The notes under the pieces: generated by a model
What the model saw: only the letters and a program-made list of their open reading frames with translations
Database searches by the model: none
Told to the model about the DNA's origin: nothing
Position numbers and translations under genes: made by a program
Source: Magnetospira sp. QH-2
GTDB taxonomy: Bacteria > Pseudomonadota > Alphaproteobacteria > Rhodospirillales > Magnetospiraceae
DNA: 64,000 bases
NCBI RefSeq assembly: GCF_000968135.1
Contig: NZ_FO538765.1
Coordinates: 310,001-374,000 of the forward strand
Reading direction: 5' to 3'
In this document: one piece after another, positions 47,916 through 61,574 of the stretch
Layout: each line of letters opens with the position of its first letter
Numbering within the stretch: the stretch's first letter is position 1

Positions 47916-48842
47916 TCAACGCGCCCGGGGATGGGCATCCTCATAGACCCGAATGAGCTGTTCCCGGTCCACCTCCGTGTAGCGTTGGGTGGTCGATAGC
48001 GACGCATGGCCGAGCAGTTCTTGAATGGTACGCAAGTCGCCGCCTCCGGCCAGCAAATGGGTGGCAAAGGAATGCCGCAGGGCATGGGGCGTCGCCGTAT
48101 CGGGCAAGCCGAGCAGAATACGTGTGCCGCGAACCTGCTTTTGGATGATCTCCGCCCGCAACCGCTTGCCCCGGGCGCCGACAAACAGCGGCCCATCGGG
48201 CTCCAGGTGATGGGGGCAGGCGTCCACGTAATCCCGCACCGCCTCGACCACCACCGGCAACAAGGGAACCAGCCGTTGCTTGTTACCCTTACCGGTGACC
48301 CGCAGGACCTCGCCCTTGGGAATCTGATTGCGATTGAGCGTGAGGGCTTCGGAGATTCGCAGGCCACAGCCATAGAGCAAGGTCAGTACCGCCACGTCGC
48401 GCTTGCCTTCCCATTCATTCAGCGCCAGATCGCCAATGGCCTCGACCATCTCGATGGCATCGTTCGGGGCCAGAGGCTTGGGCACCGAATGGGGCAGCTT
48501 GGGTGTGCGCAGGGCATGCACGGCGCTGCTGCCGATCCAGCCCCGCCGCTCCAAAAACCGGAAAAACGAGCGCAGCGCCGACAGCGCCCGGGCAGTGGAG
48601 GACTTGGACAGACCATCGCCCATGCGCCGCGACAGCCAAGCGCGGAAATCCATGGGCTCCAGCTTATCGAGCAAGGCCATGTCGGGGACCACTTCCCGGT
48701 ACTCGCCGATAAAGGCGAGGAAAAAGCCCAGGTCGCGGCCATAGTTGCTGGACGTATGGGCCGAGACCCGTTTTTCATCGGCCAGCCAGGCATGCCAGGC
48801 GGCGATGGCGGCGCGCAGATCCTCGGCGGCGTTGTAATGCAT
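47916..48842 (-). CDS. xerC: Tyrosine recombinase XerC
   Basis: 308 residues. N-terminal SAM-like DNA-binding domain (YNAAEDLRAAIAAWHAWLAD; VSAHTSSNYGRDLGFFLAF) and catalytic domain with Arg in YGCGLRISEAL, His-x-x-Arg in HALRHSFATHLLAGG, His in LGHASLSTTQ and the nucleophile Tyr in QRYTEVD. It resolves chromosome dimers at dif with XerD. Context next to priA is usual for this group, so it is the host enzyme and not a phage integrase. Confidence 0.92.
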   Translation of the reverse strand: MHYNAAEDLRAAIAAWHAWLADEKRVSAHTSSNYGRDLGFFLAFIGEYREVVPDMALLDKLEPMDFRAWLSRRMGDGLSKSSTARALSALRSFFRFLERRGWIGSSAVHALRTPKLPHSVPKPLAPNDAIEMVEAIGDLALNEWEGKRDVAVLTLLYGCGLRISEALTLNRNQIPKGEVLRVTGKGNKQRLVPLLPVVVEAVRDYVDACPHHLEPDGPLFVGARGKRLRAEIIQKQVRGTRILLGLPDTATPHALRHSFATHLLAGGGDLRTIQELLGHASLSTTQRYTEVDREQLIRVYEDAHPRAR

Positions 48843-48909
48843 GACCCGTCTCCATTTGCGACACCCAGAATGAACGCATGTTGTTAAGGTGGCGTTATCA
48901 GACGCTCCT

Positions 48910-49410
48910 CTAGACGGCGGAATTGGTGGCCGATTTCCGGACAGGATGTTTTACTGACCTGACCCGACCTGAATGTGCTTGCCTTTCCAGAACAAGGGCG
49001 CCACCACGATGGCTATTCCCCGCAAGGTCGGTGGCCAGTTTGGCGCGCAAGGCTTCGGTGAGGTAGGCGGATCGGTTGGGGGCAATCAAGTCGGCTTGCT
49101 CGACCAGATCTTCCGGTAACATCACGTTGTAGCGTTTGGCACGCGCAGGCAGGTTCACCGGGATCATGACAAGACTGATAAATCCTTCCCGGTGTGCGCC
49201 TTTAAGAACCTGGTCTGCCGGGGTCGGATCGGGGAAAGCTTCGCCATCCTCGGCCATTCCAGATACATGCAAAGAAAGCGCAACCATCCCCTCGGCGACG
49301 GCCTGTTCAATGGTCGACCCGGCGCTGACGCAGCCCGGAAAATCCGGAAACGAAACGCCATAGTCGCTACCTTCGTCACGATGGATAACGGCGGGATACT
49401 GGCGATTCAT
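48910..49410 (-). CDS. hicB: HicB-family antitoxin
   Basis: 166 residues. The N-terminal HicB fold (YPAVIHRDEGSDYGVSFPDF, PGCVSAGSTIEQAVAEGM) is followed by a DNA-binding region (KRYNVMLPEDLVEQADLIA) and a basic tail. It should bind and block the HicA mRNA interferase encoded upstream and repress the operon. Gene order hicA then hicB on the minus strand is standard. The tail after about residue 138 is longer than usual. Confidence 0.85.
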   Translation of the reverse strand: MNRQYPAVIHRDEGSDYGVSFPDFPGCVSAGSTIEQAVAEGMVALSLHVSGMAEDGEAFPDPTPADQVLKGAHREGFISLVMIPVNLPARAKRYNVMLPEDLVEQADLIAPNRSAYLTEALRAKLATDLAGNSHRGGALVLERQAHSGRVRSVKHPVRKSATNSAV

Positions 49411-49439
49411 GACTGTCTTTCTCCTTTCTGTCCAAAAAC

Positions 49440-49625
49440 CTACCGAAGCCGGATCCCGGCTTGTTTTTCGATGCTGATGATCGTGCCGATTGGAAGGTCT
49501 CTTTTGGGATGTGGAACCGTGACGCGACCGGGTTTGATCGGGTGCTTGAACTGGGAATGAGACCCTTGCTGCGCGACCTTTACCCAGCCGTCTTTCTTAA
49601 TCTTCTTAATGATGTCCCGACTATC
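49440..49625 (-). CDS. hicA: HicA-family mRNA interferase toxin
   Basis: 61 residues from ATG 49625 (MDSRDIIKKIKKDGWVKVAQ); the frame extends upstream without RBS. The double-stranded RNA-binding-like fold has the catalytic His in GSHSQFKHP, then GRVTVPHPKRDLPIGTI. It cleaves mRNA when free of HicB. A type II toxin-antitoxin system unrelated to the P toxins. Confidence 0.88.
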   Translation of the reverse strand, partial: DSRDIIKKIKKDGWVKVAQQGSHSQFKHPIKPGRVTVPHPKRDLPIGTIISIEKQAGIRLR

Positions 49626-49649
49626 CATCGTCACGGTTTCCCGGCACCG

Positions 49650-49725
49650 CTGTATGCATACAGTATGTATATGATACACACTGATGAGCCGGGGTCCAAT
49701 ACTATGATGTGTATTTAATACACAT
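49650..49725. promoter_or_regulatory. HicBA operator candidates
   Basis: Perfect palindrome CTGTATGCATACAG (49650-49663) and inverted repeat ATGTGTAT-TTA-ATACACAT (49707-49725), with a related TGTATATGATACACA between them. They lie directly upstream of hicA and are probably autoregulatory HicB sites. Confidence 0.6.
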
Positions 49726-49790
49726 TCCCGATTCCAAATTCGCTAATGCCATGATACCGCTGCTGATTCGATTCCCGTAAAGTGGCGTTT

Positions 49791-51983
49791 ATGAGCGAAT
49801 CGGTTCCCTCCTATTGTCCCGGCGATCTGGTGGCTGTCATGCTGCCGCTGCCCATTGATGGTCCTTATGACTATCGGGTGCCTGACGGCATGCAACTGAC
49901 CGATGGGTCGCTGGTGCGGGTGCCCTTGGGCGGACGGCGGGAATCGGGCGTGGTCTGGGGGCCCGGGTCGGGCGAACTGCCGCCGTCGAAGATTCGCGAT
50001 ATTCTCGAGCGCCACCACCCGCCGGCCTTTTCTCCCCGCCTGCGGCGATTCATTGAGTGGGTAGGCGGGTATTGTCTGGCCCGACCCGGCGCGGTCCTGC
50101 GCATGGCCATCAGCGTCCCCGAAGCGCTGGACCCGCCCAAGCCCACCGCCGCCGTGGCCGCGGCGCCCCAATGGCCCGAGTCTCTGAAGCCAACCGCTGC
50201 CCGGCAACGGGTCATGGAAGAATTACGTCACGGACCACCGCGTCCCATGGCTGAGTTGGCCCGCCAGTCCGGTGTGTCGCCGGGGGTGGTCAAGGGATTG
50301 CGGGATGCCGGAGCCCTGATTTCGTTAGTCCTTGAGCCGCCACCGCCTTTCGATTTGCCTGACCCGAATCGAGGTGGACCCACATTGTCCAAGGCCCAGG
50401 CAACGGCGGGCACGGAACTGGCCGGACGATTGGGGGATGGCTACAGTTGCACGCTGCTTGATGGCGTGCCCGGCTCAGGCAAGACCGAGGTCTATTTCGA
50501 GGCCCTGGCCGAAGCCCTGCGACGAGATGAGCAGGTCCTGGTTCTGCTGCCGGAAATCGCTCTGTCGGCCCAATGGCTGGATCGTTTCAAGCAACGCTTC
50601 GGCTGCGCCCCGGCGGTCTGGCATTCGGATTTGACTCAGGCCACCCGACGCGCCACTTGGCGGGCGGTGGCGTTCGGCGAGGCGCGGGTGGTGGTGGGGG
50701 CGCGCTCGGCGTTGTTTCTGCCCTTTCCCAAGCTGGGCTTGATCGTCGTCGACGAGGAGCACGATTCGTCGTTCAAACAAGGTGACGGCACGATCTACAA
50801 CGGCCGTGACATGGCGGTGGTGCGGGCGCACCTGGAAAAACGGCCCATCATCCTGGCCTCGGCCACACCCTCCTTGGAAACGGTGACCAATGCCCGCGAG
50901 GGCCGTTATCGGCTGCTGCATTTGCCCGAGCGCCACGGCGGTGCGCTGATGCCCCGCCTGGAGGTTGTCGACCTGACCCGCGACCGCCCGGCGCGGGATA
51001 TGTGGCTGTCGGCGGCCCTACGCGAGGCGGTGGAGCAAACCCTGGTCGATGGGGATCAGGCCATGCTGTTTCTCAATCGCCGGGGGTACGCGCCGCTGAC
51101 TCTGTGCCGGGCCTGTGGCCAGAGACTGCAATGCCCCCATTGCACCGCCTGGCTGGTGGAACATCGTCTGGCGGGTCGCCTGCAATGTCATCACTGCGGT
51201 CATCAGGCCCCGCTGCCCAAGGCCTGCCCCGGTTGTGGGGCCGAGGACACGCTCGCGGCCTGCGGACCGGGGGTGGAGCGGTTGGCAGAGGAGGCCGCCG
51301 CCTTGTTTCCCCAGGCCCGTCAGGCCCTCGCCGTCAGCGATACCATCACCCATCCCCGTGCCGCCGCCGATCTGGTGGCCCGGCTGGAACGGCGCGAGGT
51401 GGACCTGCTCATCGGCACCCAGATCGTCGCCAAGGGCTATCACTTTCCCCATCTGACCCTGGTCGGGGTGGTCGATGGGGATTTGGGTTTGGCGGGCGGC
51501 GATTTGCGTGCCGCCGAGCGCACCTTCCAGCTGCTCTATCAGGTGGCCGGGCGGGCCGGAAGAGAAAGCAAGCCGGGCCGGGTCTTGTTACAGACCGCGC
51601 TGCCCAATCATCCGGTGATGGAGGCCCTGGCGGCCGGCGATCGGGATGGCTTCGTGGCGGCAGAATCGGCGGCCCGCGAGGCGGCAGGGATGCCGCCCTT
51701 TGGCCGCCTGGCGGCCCTGATTCTATCCGCGACAAATGAATCGGCGGTGGATGACGCCGCCGCTGCCCTGGCCCGCGCGGCGCCGCATGGTCCGGGAATC
51801 ACGGTGCTGGGTCCCGCCCCGGCACCGTTGGCTTTATTGCGCGGCCGCCATCGCCGCCGACTCTTGTTGAAAGTGGGGCGGGACGTCGGACTACAGCCGA
51901 TATTGCGCCGCTGGATCGCTTCGGTCCGCAAGATCAAAGGGGTGCGGGTGCAAGTGGACGTGGACCCCTACGGATTTTTGTGA
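49791..51983 (+). CDS. priA: Primosomal protein PriA
   Basis: 730 residues from ATG 49791 ([12 protein letters not shown]). N-terminal 3'-DNA-binding domain ([17 protein letters not shown]), helicase with Walker [15 protein letters not shown] and box [13 protein letters not shown], a zinc region with eight cysteines ([13 protein letters not shown] ... [17 protein letters not shown]), and the C-terminal [20 protein letters not shown] and [15 protein letters not shown] motifs. It restarts stalled forks. Upstream of the atp operon, an arrangement common in alphaproteobacteria. Confidence 0.95.
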   Translation: MSESVPSYCPGDLVAVMLPLPIDGPYDYRVPDGMQLTDGSLVRVPLGGRRESGVVWGPGSGELPPSKIRDILERHHPPAFSPRLRRFIEWVGGYCLARPGAVLRMAISVPEALDPPKPTAAVAAAPQWPESLKPTAARQRVMEELRHGPPRPMAELARQSGVSPGVVKGLRDAGALISLVLEPPPPFDLPDPNRGGPTLSKAQATAGTELAGRLGDGYSCTLLDGVPGSGKTEVYFEALAEALRRDEQVLVLLPEIALSAQWLDRFKQRFGCAPAVWHSDLTQATRRATWRAVAFGEARVVVGARSALFLPFPKLGLIVVDEEHDSSFKQGDGTIYNGRDMAVVRAHLEKRPIILASATPSLETVTNAREGRYRLLHLPERHGGALMPRLEVVDLTRDRPARDMWLSAALREAVEQTLVDGDQAMLFLNRRGYAPLTLCRACGQRLQCPHCTAWLVEHRLAGRLQCHHCGHQAPLPKACPGCGAEDTLAACGPGVERLAEEAAALFPQARQALAVSDTITHPRAAADLVARLERREVDLLIGTQIVAKGYHFPHLTLVGVVDGDLGLAGGDLRAAERTFQLLYQVAGRAGRESKPGRVLLQTALPNHPVMEALAAGDRDGFVAAESAAREAAGMPPFGRLAALILSATNESAVDDAAAALARAAPHGPGITVLGPAPAPLALLRGRHRRRLLLKVGRDVGLQPILRRWIASVRKIKGVRVQVDVDPYGFL

Positions 51984-52224
51984 CAGGATGCGTTCAAGCA
52001 TCGTCTTTGGGCTTGGTATTTCTTGTTTTTTTGCACTGCGCCATGGCGTCTTGCATGGCCTTTGGGAGTATGCTAGTTAACGACCGTTTCCGCACAGGGG
52101 GATCCGGTGCTGGGGCGAAGGAGTTTCAGGGTCTTGCATCAATCGGGATCTTGCTTCATCAAGGTATTGTTTCAATGGTCGGACCGATCTCCGGTTCGCA
52201 CGCGATTATCGAGGGAAACCCCAG

Positions 52225-54317
<2,093 letters not shown>

Positions 54318-54373
54318 ACCCTCCGCCTCGGACATATTCCGGGGTGCCCACGGACCAGCTTGAGTGAGCATCG

Positions 54374-55264
54374 ATGGCCAACCTCAAGGACCTCAGAATT
54401 CGGATCGCTTCGGTCAAGTCGACCAAGAAGATCACCTCGGCCATGAAAATGGTTGCCGCCTCGAAATTACGGCGCGCCCAGACTCAGGCCGAAGAAGCAC
54501 GTCCCTATGCCACGCGCATGGAACGCATGCTCGGGTCCCTGGCCCATAGCACCGCCGGCATGGATGGCGCACCGAAATTGCTTGCCGGAACCGGCAATGA
54601 CAATGTCCATATGCTGGTTGCCTTTACTTCCGACCGCGGACTGTGTGGCGGCTTTAATTCGTCCATTGTGCGCGAGGTTCGCCGTCGGGTTCTGGAATTG
54701 GAAGGCGAGGGCAAGGAAGTCAAGCTGATGTGTGTCGGCCGCAAGGCCTCGGATGCCCTACGCCGGGAATTCGGTCGCTTGATTGTCGGGGAAGTAACCG
54801 GGATCGCCAGCAAAAAAGGCATTCCCTTTACCGAAGCCCAGCAGGTTTCCCAAAACCTCCGCGACATGTACGAGCGCGGCGAGTTTGATATCTGCACGAT
54901 CTACTACAACCGTTTCAAATCGGCCATCTCTCAGGTGGTGACACCGCAGCAGATCATCCCTTTCCCGGTCCCGGAAAAAGAAGTGGTCGATACGTCGGAT
55001 GGCCCGAAAGCGGTCTATATCTATGAGCCGGAAGAGGAACAAATTCTCGCCGCGCTGTTACCCAGAAATCTATCCGTTCAGGTCTACCGTGCCATGTTGG
55101 AGAACAATGCCTCCGAACAGGGCGCGCGCATGACCGCCATGGACAATGCCACGCGGAACGCGGGCGACATGATCGACAGCCTGACCATGACCTACAACCG
55201 GACCCGTCAGGCGGTCATTACGAGTGAGCTTATTGAAATCATTTCCGGTGCCGAAGCGCTGTAG
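54374..55264 (+). CDS. atpG: ATP synthase F1 gamma subunit
   Basis: 296 residues from ATG 54374. Central rotor shaft of F1: N-terminal helix [20 protein letters not shown] and C-terminal [18 protein letters not shown], then [16 protein letters not shown]. Complete, 56 bases after atpA. Confidence 0.96.
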   Translation: MANLKDLRIRIASVKSTKKITSAMKMVAASKLRRAQTQAEEARPYATRMERMLGSLAHSTAGMDGAPKLLAGTGNDNVHMLVAFTSDRGLCGGFNSSIVREVRRRVLELEGEGKEVKLMCVGRKASDALRREFGRLIVGEVTGIASKKGIPFTEAQQVSQNLRDMYERGEFDICTIYYNRFKSAISQVVTPQQIIPFPVPEKEVVDTSDGPKAVYIYEPEEEQILAALLPRNLSVQVYRAMLENNASEQGARMTAMDNATRNAGDMIDSLTMTYNRTRQAVITSELIEIISGAEAL

Positions 55265-55271
55265 CGCCTGA

Positions 55272-56738
<1,467 letters not shown>

Positions 56739-56774
56739 GGCTTCCGTTCGTCAAACCGAGGCAAGGACCCCGAC

Positions 56775-57209
56775 ATGGCCGAAATGGATACAGTCAAGTT
56801 CGAGATGGTGACCCCGGAACGCCTGCTGGTTTCACAGCAGGTGCATATGGTGGTGATCCCGGGCGGCGAAGGCAATTTCGGCGTATTGCCGGGGCACTCG
56901 CCGCTGCTGTCCACCATTCGTCCGGGGACCATTGCCCTGTATGGCAAGGACAACAAGATTGCCGAGCGCTTGTTCGTCGAGGGCGGCTTTGCCGAAGTCA
57001 CCCCGGAAAGCTGTACCGTGTTGGTGGAAGTGGCGGTGACACTACGCAATATCACCATGGAAATGGCCGATGAGCGCGTGCAAAAGGCCAATGATGCGCT
57101 CATGGATGCCGGAACCGATGGCGAGCGTCGTGGCGCCGAACGGGAACTGGAGGCTGCCGAGGCCATGCTGGCCGCCGTTGACGAAGCCCGCAAGGATCAC
57201 CTGCACTAA
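56775..57209 (+). CDS. atpC: ATP synthase F1 epsilon subunit
   Basis: 144 residues. N-terminal beta-sandwich (VKFEMVTPERLLVSQQVHMV, GGEGNFGVLPGHSPLLS) and C-terminal helical domain (ANDALMDAGTDGERRGAERE). It couples rotation and inhibits ATP hydrolysis. Last gene of the operon; the stop touches repeat copy C. Confidence 0.95.
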   Translation: MAEMDTVKFEMVTPERLLVSQQVHMVVIPGGEGNFGVLPGHSPLLSTIRPGTIALYGKDNKIAERLFVEGGFAEVTPESCTVLVEVAVTLRNITMEMADERVQKANDALMDAGTDGERRGAERELEAAEAMLAAVDEARKDHLH

Positions 57210-57297
57210 ATCACGTTCCGTTTGATCGAATCCGATTAATCAGGAAAAACGCGATTGATTACAATAGGATAGGGCTTGTCCAACGGGTCCGATTAGC
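57207..57297 (+). repeat. Dispersed palindromic repeat, copy C (diverged)
   Basis: Begins at the atpC stop with AAATCACGTTCCGTTTGATCG; the middle block is altered (AACGCGATTGATTACAATAG) and the second hairpin lacks its 3' arm (ends GGGTCCGATTAGCGCC). Between it and copy D lie about 150 bases without recognisable features. Confidence 0.7.
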
Positions 57298-57446
57298 GCC
57301 GTTCAGATTTGAATGGCGCGCGAGGCCCCTATCCATTCTCTTGTGGCATATGGGTTCGACGCCCCTCTCCCTACCTGACCCGATCAAGGATAGGAACGTC
57401 GTTTCAACCACACTGACATGACCCAAAGAAGGCGAGATCGATGTCC

Positions 57447-57552
57447 TAGATCACGTCGTGTTTGATCGGATTCGATCAAACATGAAAAACGTGATCGATT
57501 CCAATAAGGTCGCGCGTGTCTAGCGGGTCCGATTGGACCCGACACGCGCTAG
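57447..57552 (+). repeat. Dispersed palindromic repeat, copy D (intact, 106 bp)
   Basis: Differs from copy B at very few positions (for example AATAAGGTCGCGC against AATAAGATCGCGC). Same TAGATCACG start and CGCGCTAG end. Such similarity suggests recent spread. Confidence 0.9.
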
Positions 57553-57605
57553 GCCTCGCCGGCCAAAGACGACTTGAATTTCGCCAAGCCATTTTTTTCG
57601 GCCCC

Positions 57606-57637
57606 CCAGCCGCCTCCCCGCGAGGCGGTTTTTTCTT
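57606..57637 (+). terminator. Rho-independent terminator downstream of the atp operon
   Basis: Stem GCCGCCTC / GAGGCGG, loop CCCGC, then TTTTTTCTTTT. It ends the atp-side transcription unit before the toxin cluster. Confidence 0.85.
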
Positions 57638-57794
57638 TTGCCATCAACTCATTGAGCCTGTTTGCTCGCCGTCTTCCCAAAAGCATAATAGGTCCAAACA
57701 CCGCTAAATTGATATTTTTTCCTTGAAGGCGGCAATTGTACTTGCTAAGTTCTGGTTTGTAAATGATAACACGCCTATTAAAGGAGCAATAACA

Positions 57795-57911
57795 ATGATT
57801 GATGTTTCTCATCCCAGTCGCCGGGCCTGCACCGTCGCCGCCCCCGCCGATCTATCCGAAAGTGATGGGGATGGAAACCAGCCGCTCCGCAATATGCAAC
57901 CGATCCCATGA
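57795..57911 (+). CDS. Possible 38-codon leader ORF upstream of P5
   Basis: ATG 57795 with a good RBS (aaggag, nine bases) starts MIDVSHPSRRACTVAAPADL and stops 14 bases before the P5 start. It could be a leader peptide or a frameshifted remnant of a P-family Pro/Ala-rich N-terminus (the other frame reads GPAPSPPPP). Weak evidence. Confidence 0.3.
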   Translation: MIDVSHPSRRACTVAAPADLSESDGDGNQPLRNMQPIP

Positions 57912-57925
57912 AAGGACCTTGATCA

Positions 57926-59254
57926 ATGAAAATGGACCGCCTCTACAGGGCCTTTGCCCCGGACTCCGACTACAAAACCCGCCTGGACCGGGATACCACC
58001 TCCGAGGCCCTGGCCCGCATCCTCGCCAAGCCTCTGGCTCTTTGGACCGCCACCGACGTGAACCGGGCGATGATGAGCCGGGCTTATATGGACGGCGGAC
58101 GCGCGGACCCCTTGGGCGCCCGCGACCGGGTTACCGCCTGGTTCAAACAGACCTATCCGGGCAAGGTGGATCTGTCCGGCGGTGCCCGGGCCGTGGGCCA
58201 GGCCTTCGCATTCCCCGAGTCCCGCCGGGAGCTGGACGAGACCCTGGCCCGGCGGGCGGCGGGCCAACTGTTGCAAGACCATGGCCGCCACGGCGATACC
58301 TTGCTGGCTCATATTACCGAGCAGGAAGCCATGCTGCTGCACCTGGCTACCGACGGCGGCTCCATCAATCCCATGACCGGGCTGCTGGAGTTCTGGGAGG
58401 ACCGGGACGACAACGATACCTTGGGCGGCACCTCCGGCCAGTCGGCGGGGGCATCGGTTTCCGATACCGGCGATGTGGCCGGGAACCTGCATTCGGGTGA
58501 CGATCAGGCCGGAGACGACTGGGCGGACGGCGGCCAGGATCCCAGCGCCTTCGATGGCTTCGATACCGGCAACCCCGATGAGGATGAGACCGGCTGGAAT
58601 GAGTCCTGGGGCGGGGGTGGTGACGACCAACCAAGCATTGTCAGCGACAGAGAATCATGGGGTCGCCCCCATATCGGCCCGCCGGGCATCGGCGACCCGG
58701 ACGACCATGGCCTGCCCGGTGGCGATGGCCGGAAGTCCAAGGACTATACCAGTGTCATCGGGGCCAAGGAGGAAGAACGCCAGGCGATCAGCCGTCGGGC
58801 GGAAGAGAAAGAGCGGGATCAAAAAATCCAACAACTATCAACTCAGTTATATCAATCAAAAGCCTATAAGGAATCTTACAAGCAAAGCTTGCGAAACCAG
58901 AAAGAGGTAGTGGATCAAGCAAAGAAGGCGGAAGGCGAGGCATCGCTTAAATTGGGAGATGCTTCGGCCCAAGGTCTTGGGGTATTTCTTGGCCAAACGC
59001 TAATTGGGACTGTTGCCCGTGGCGCCGCCGGTCGCCTTGGCAAAGGACGCGATGCGTTGAAAGGGATCGGTGATGCTGCGCTGGATGCCTATATGCCTGA
59101 TCCAACGATCAAAACATTGCATGAGGACCTGCAAAAAGCGCGTGATGCCCACTCGACGGCTCGTCAAACTTATCAGGCTCTGAAAGAAGAAGCTGATAGG
59201 CACCAATCCGAGGTTGACCGGATTCAGGCAGAAATCGACAAGCTCGAGCAATGA
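57926..59254 (+). CDS. Polymorphic toxin-like protein P5 with unknown helical C-terminus
   Basis: 442 residues from ATG 57926. Residues about 60-100 match the P1/P2 N-terminal part (VTAWFKQTYPGKVDLSGGAR). Residues 110-155 carry GRHGDTLLAHITEQEAMLL and SINPMTGLLEFWED. An acidic Gly/Asp spacer follows, then a charged stalk (KEEERQAISRRAEEKERDQK). The C-terminal part has a Gly-rich hydrophobic helix (GLGVFLGQTLIGTVARGAAG) and a coiled coil (EEADRHQSEVDRIQAEIDKL). The hydrophobic helix could insert into a membrane; the toxin activity is inferred from family architecture and from the convergent exported Sel1 gene 38 bases away. Confidence 0.65.
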   Translation: MKMDRLYRAFAPDSDYKTRLDRDTTSEALARILAKPLALWTATDVNRAMMSRAYMDGGRADPLGARDRVTAWFKQTYPGKVDLSGGARAVGQAFAFPESRRELDETLARRAAGQLLQDHGRHGDTLLAHITEQEAMLLHLATDGGSINPMTGLLEFWEDRDDNDTLGGTSGQSAGASVSDTGDVAGNLHSGDDQAGDDWADGGQDPSAFDGFDTGNPDEDETGWNESWGGGGDDQPSIVSDRESWGRPHIGPPGIGDPDDHGLPGGDGRKSKDYTSVIGAKEEERQAISRRAEEKERDQKIQQLSTQLYQSKAYKESYKQSLRNQKEVVDQAKKAEGEASLKLGDASAQGLGVFLGQTLIGTVARGAAGRLGKGRDALKGIGDAALDAYMPDPTIKTLHEDLQKARDAHSTARQTYQALKEEADRHQSEVDRIQAEIDKLEQ

Positions 59255-59292
59255 TCATCTATGAGTGGGCTGAAGCTATTGTGGTCTTCAGC

Positions 59293-60255
59293 TCACTTGA
59301 AGGTTCGGCACCCCATCGGATCAATTCCATCTTCGTCCAACGAGCGGATCGACCGCCAAGTAGCCTCATCAAAATCTTTAGATACCCTGCGGATCTTGTT
59401 TTCCGCGTCTAGCCACCCTCCATCAAGAGCTTTCCTATACCACCGATAGGCGGCAATTTTGTTCCATCGACCGGAAAAGGACTCACAGATCGAAGCAGTT
59501 TTTGCCTGTGCAGGAGGAAAACCCATATCCGCCGCACTTTCCCAGTAAAACTCCGCAGTATCCGGATACCGAGAATAATTCACCTTGATTTCTGGAGGCA
59601 GTTGGCCGTCATTGAATCGATTACCAAGTTCAAATAGTGCTTCGGCGTAATCCCGGCCTACGGCCCAATGCAGTAATATGTGCGATCCTCGGAGGTCTCT
59701 CGGCTGCCGCTCTTTCGACAAAAACCTTCTGGATAGAGCCAACTGTCGTTCTGGCGGAGCCTTCTCCATTTCCAAGACCCACTCCATCGCCTTATCGAGC
59801 AATGGCGGCGGAGCGTCTCGTCCGAGAGGAATGAGAAGACTGTCCAGGTAGACCTGCCGGACCCTGTCTTCCTGCACGGCCCATTCAAAGGCAAAGATGC
59901 GGTACCAGTCAGCGGCTTTGCTCTCATTCATCTCGGTGCCGAGGCCCTTTTCATGCATGTAGCCGATGTAGAGGGAAACATTCGGGTACAGGTACTTTTC
60001 CCGCGCTGCCATGAAGGCCGCCAGGGCCTTTGCTGGGTCCTTCTCGCCGCACCACCCCTTTAGGAGCTTAACCCCCTGACTGAAAAGCTCGGCCGCTTGG
60101 TGGGGAAAGAGGGTCTCATCATAGGATTGGGCCGGTGCGGAACAGTCGATTTCAAGCTCCATGGTCGGCCCACCATGCGACGCCTCAATGGGCAAAACCA
60201 CCAATAGAATACACAGCAATACCTGTCGAATATCGATCATAGGGAGATTATTCAT
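59293..60255 (-). CDS. Exported Sel1-like protein S7, putative immunity protein
   Basis: About 320 residues from ATG 60255 (MNNLPMIDIRQVLL; ATG 60240 is an alternative). Signal peptide hydrophobic core VLLCILLVVLPIEASHGG. Sel1-type repeats: LYIGYMHEKGLGTEMNESKA, AEALFELGNRFNDGQL and KIAAYRWYRKALDGGWLDAE. It converges on P5 (38-base gap). Its 5' end abuts the P6 fragment, with which it shares the upstream region on the opposite strand. The long frame to 60519 is antisense to P6 and not real. Confidence 0.65.
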   Translation of the reverse strand: MNNLPMIDIRQVLLCILLVVLPIEASHGGPTMELEIDCSAPAQSYDETLFPHQAAELFSQGVKLLKGWCGEKDPAKALAAFMAAREKYLYPNVSLYIGYMHEKGLGTEMNESKAADWYRIFAFEWAVQEDRVRQVYLDSLLIPLGRDAPPPLLDKAMEWVLEMEKAPPERQLALSRRFLSKERQPRDLRGSHILLHWAVGRDYAEALFELGNRFNDGQLPPEIKVNYSRYPDTAEFYWESAADMGFPPAQAKTASICESFSGRWNKIAAYRWYRKALDGGWLDAENKIRRVSKDFDEATWRSIRSLDEDGIDPMGCRTFK

Positions 60256-60723
60256 CAAGGCAGCACGTGAAACAACATCCGAATGGGCCCCGCATGACCA
60301 CGCCGGGCCGCCGCCCGACTGTTGCAGGACCATGGCCGCCACGGCGATACCTTGCTGGCTCATATTACCGAGCAGGAAGCCATGCTGTTGCACCTGGCCA
60401 CCGACGGCGGCTCCATCAATCCCATGACCGGGCTGCTGGAGTTCTGGGAGGACAAGGAAAAGAAGGAAGGCACCTACATCTGGCGCACGGTAGGTGACAA
60501 CAAGGTGCGCTCCTCCCATGCCGACCGGGAAGGGCAGACGTTCTCATGGGACGATCCCCCTGAAGGTGGTCATCCCGGCGAGGCGGAAAACTGCCGGTGT
60601 TGGGCAGAGGAAATTACCAACAATGGCTGCAAGGATATTGAAGAAGCGCTTATCCAGGTTTGGAAAGAACATGATGCCCTATTCAACGAGAACCAGAAAA
60701 TCTGGGGGGAAATGGAAAAGCTA

Positions 60724-61574
60724 GGCTCAGGACCCATAAAAGGGATTCCCAATAGTCGGTGGACATGATTCCCTTCCCTGGAATTTTAGGGAGGGGAAAG
60801 CCGATGCAGAGCCATCATTTCTGGTTGTCCGACAAACAATTCGAACGCCTTCAACCGTTGCTGCCGAACAAAACAAGAGGCGTCCCGCGCGTCGATGACC
60901 GGCGGGTGATCAGCGGCATCATCCATGTTCTTCGCCACGGCTTGATGTGGCGTGACGCGCCCGTCGCCTATGGACCGCACAAGACCCTGTACAACCGCTT
61001 CGTCCGTTGGAGCGAGGCCGGAGTGTTCGACCGGATCTTCGCCACCCTGGCCGCCGAAAGCACGGCCACCCATACGGTGATGATCGACGCCACCCATCTC
61101 AAGGCCCACAGGACGGCGGCGAGCCTGCTCAAAAAGGGGCTGTTCCCCGCCGTATCGGGCGCACCAAGGGCGGCCTGAATTCGAAACTGCATGCCGCCTG
61201 CGATGCCGATGGAAAGCCCCTGATCCTGCTGCTGACCGAAGGACAAGTCAGCGACTATCGCGGCGCCGACACCATGCTCCCTGCATTCCCTGATGCCGAC
61301 GACCTGATCGCCGACAGGGGATACGACAGCGACCGTTTCCGCCAGGCCCTGCTTGATCTCGGCATCGAGCCCTGCATTCCAGGTCGCTCGAACCGCAAAG
61401 AGGAAATCCTTTACGATAAAGCCCTCTACAAGCAGCGAAACTTGATCGAGCGCATGTTCGGTCGGCTCAAGGACTGGCGGCGTATCGCCACCCGCTACGA
61501 CCGTTGCGCCCATACCTTCATGAGCGCAATCTGCATCGCCGCAACCGTCATCTTCTGGTTATGAGTCCTGAGCC
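60724..61574 (+). mobile_element. IS5-family insertion sequence, IS427-type
   Basis: 851 bp with terminal inverted repeats GGCTCAGGACCC (left) and GGCTCAGGACTC (right, inward), flanked by a TA duplication (60722-60723 and 61575-61576). Two overlapping frames with a frameshift signal are typical for this group. Confidence 0.88.
60804..61564 (+). CDS. IS427-type transposase made by programmed frameshift
   Basis: The first frame (60804-61178) starts MQSHHFWLSDKQFERLQPLL with the DUF4096-like domain and the first catalytic Asp (MIDATHLKAHRTA). At the A-rich run before GGGGC near 61130-61140 a -1 shift leads into GRTKGGLNSKLHAACDADG, then LIADRGYDSDRF (second Asp) and RNLIERMFGRLKDWRRIATR (Glu). 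The catalytic triad appears complete, so the element could be active. Confidence 0.85.

Noticed and set aside
47916-48842. Tyrosine recombinase as prophage integrase
   Set aside because: Full XerC signature and conserved position near priA; 10 kb from the phage module with chromosomal genes between.
59293-60519. Using the full 408-codon frame for S7
   Set aside because: The first about 88 codons are antisense to the P6 orphan and hide the signal peptide.
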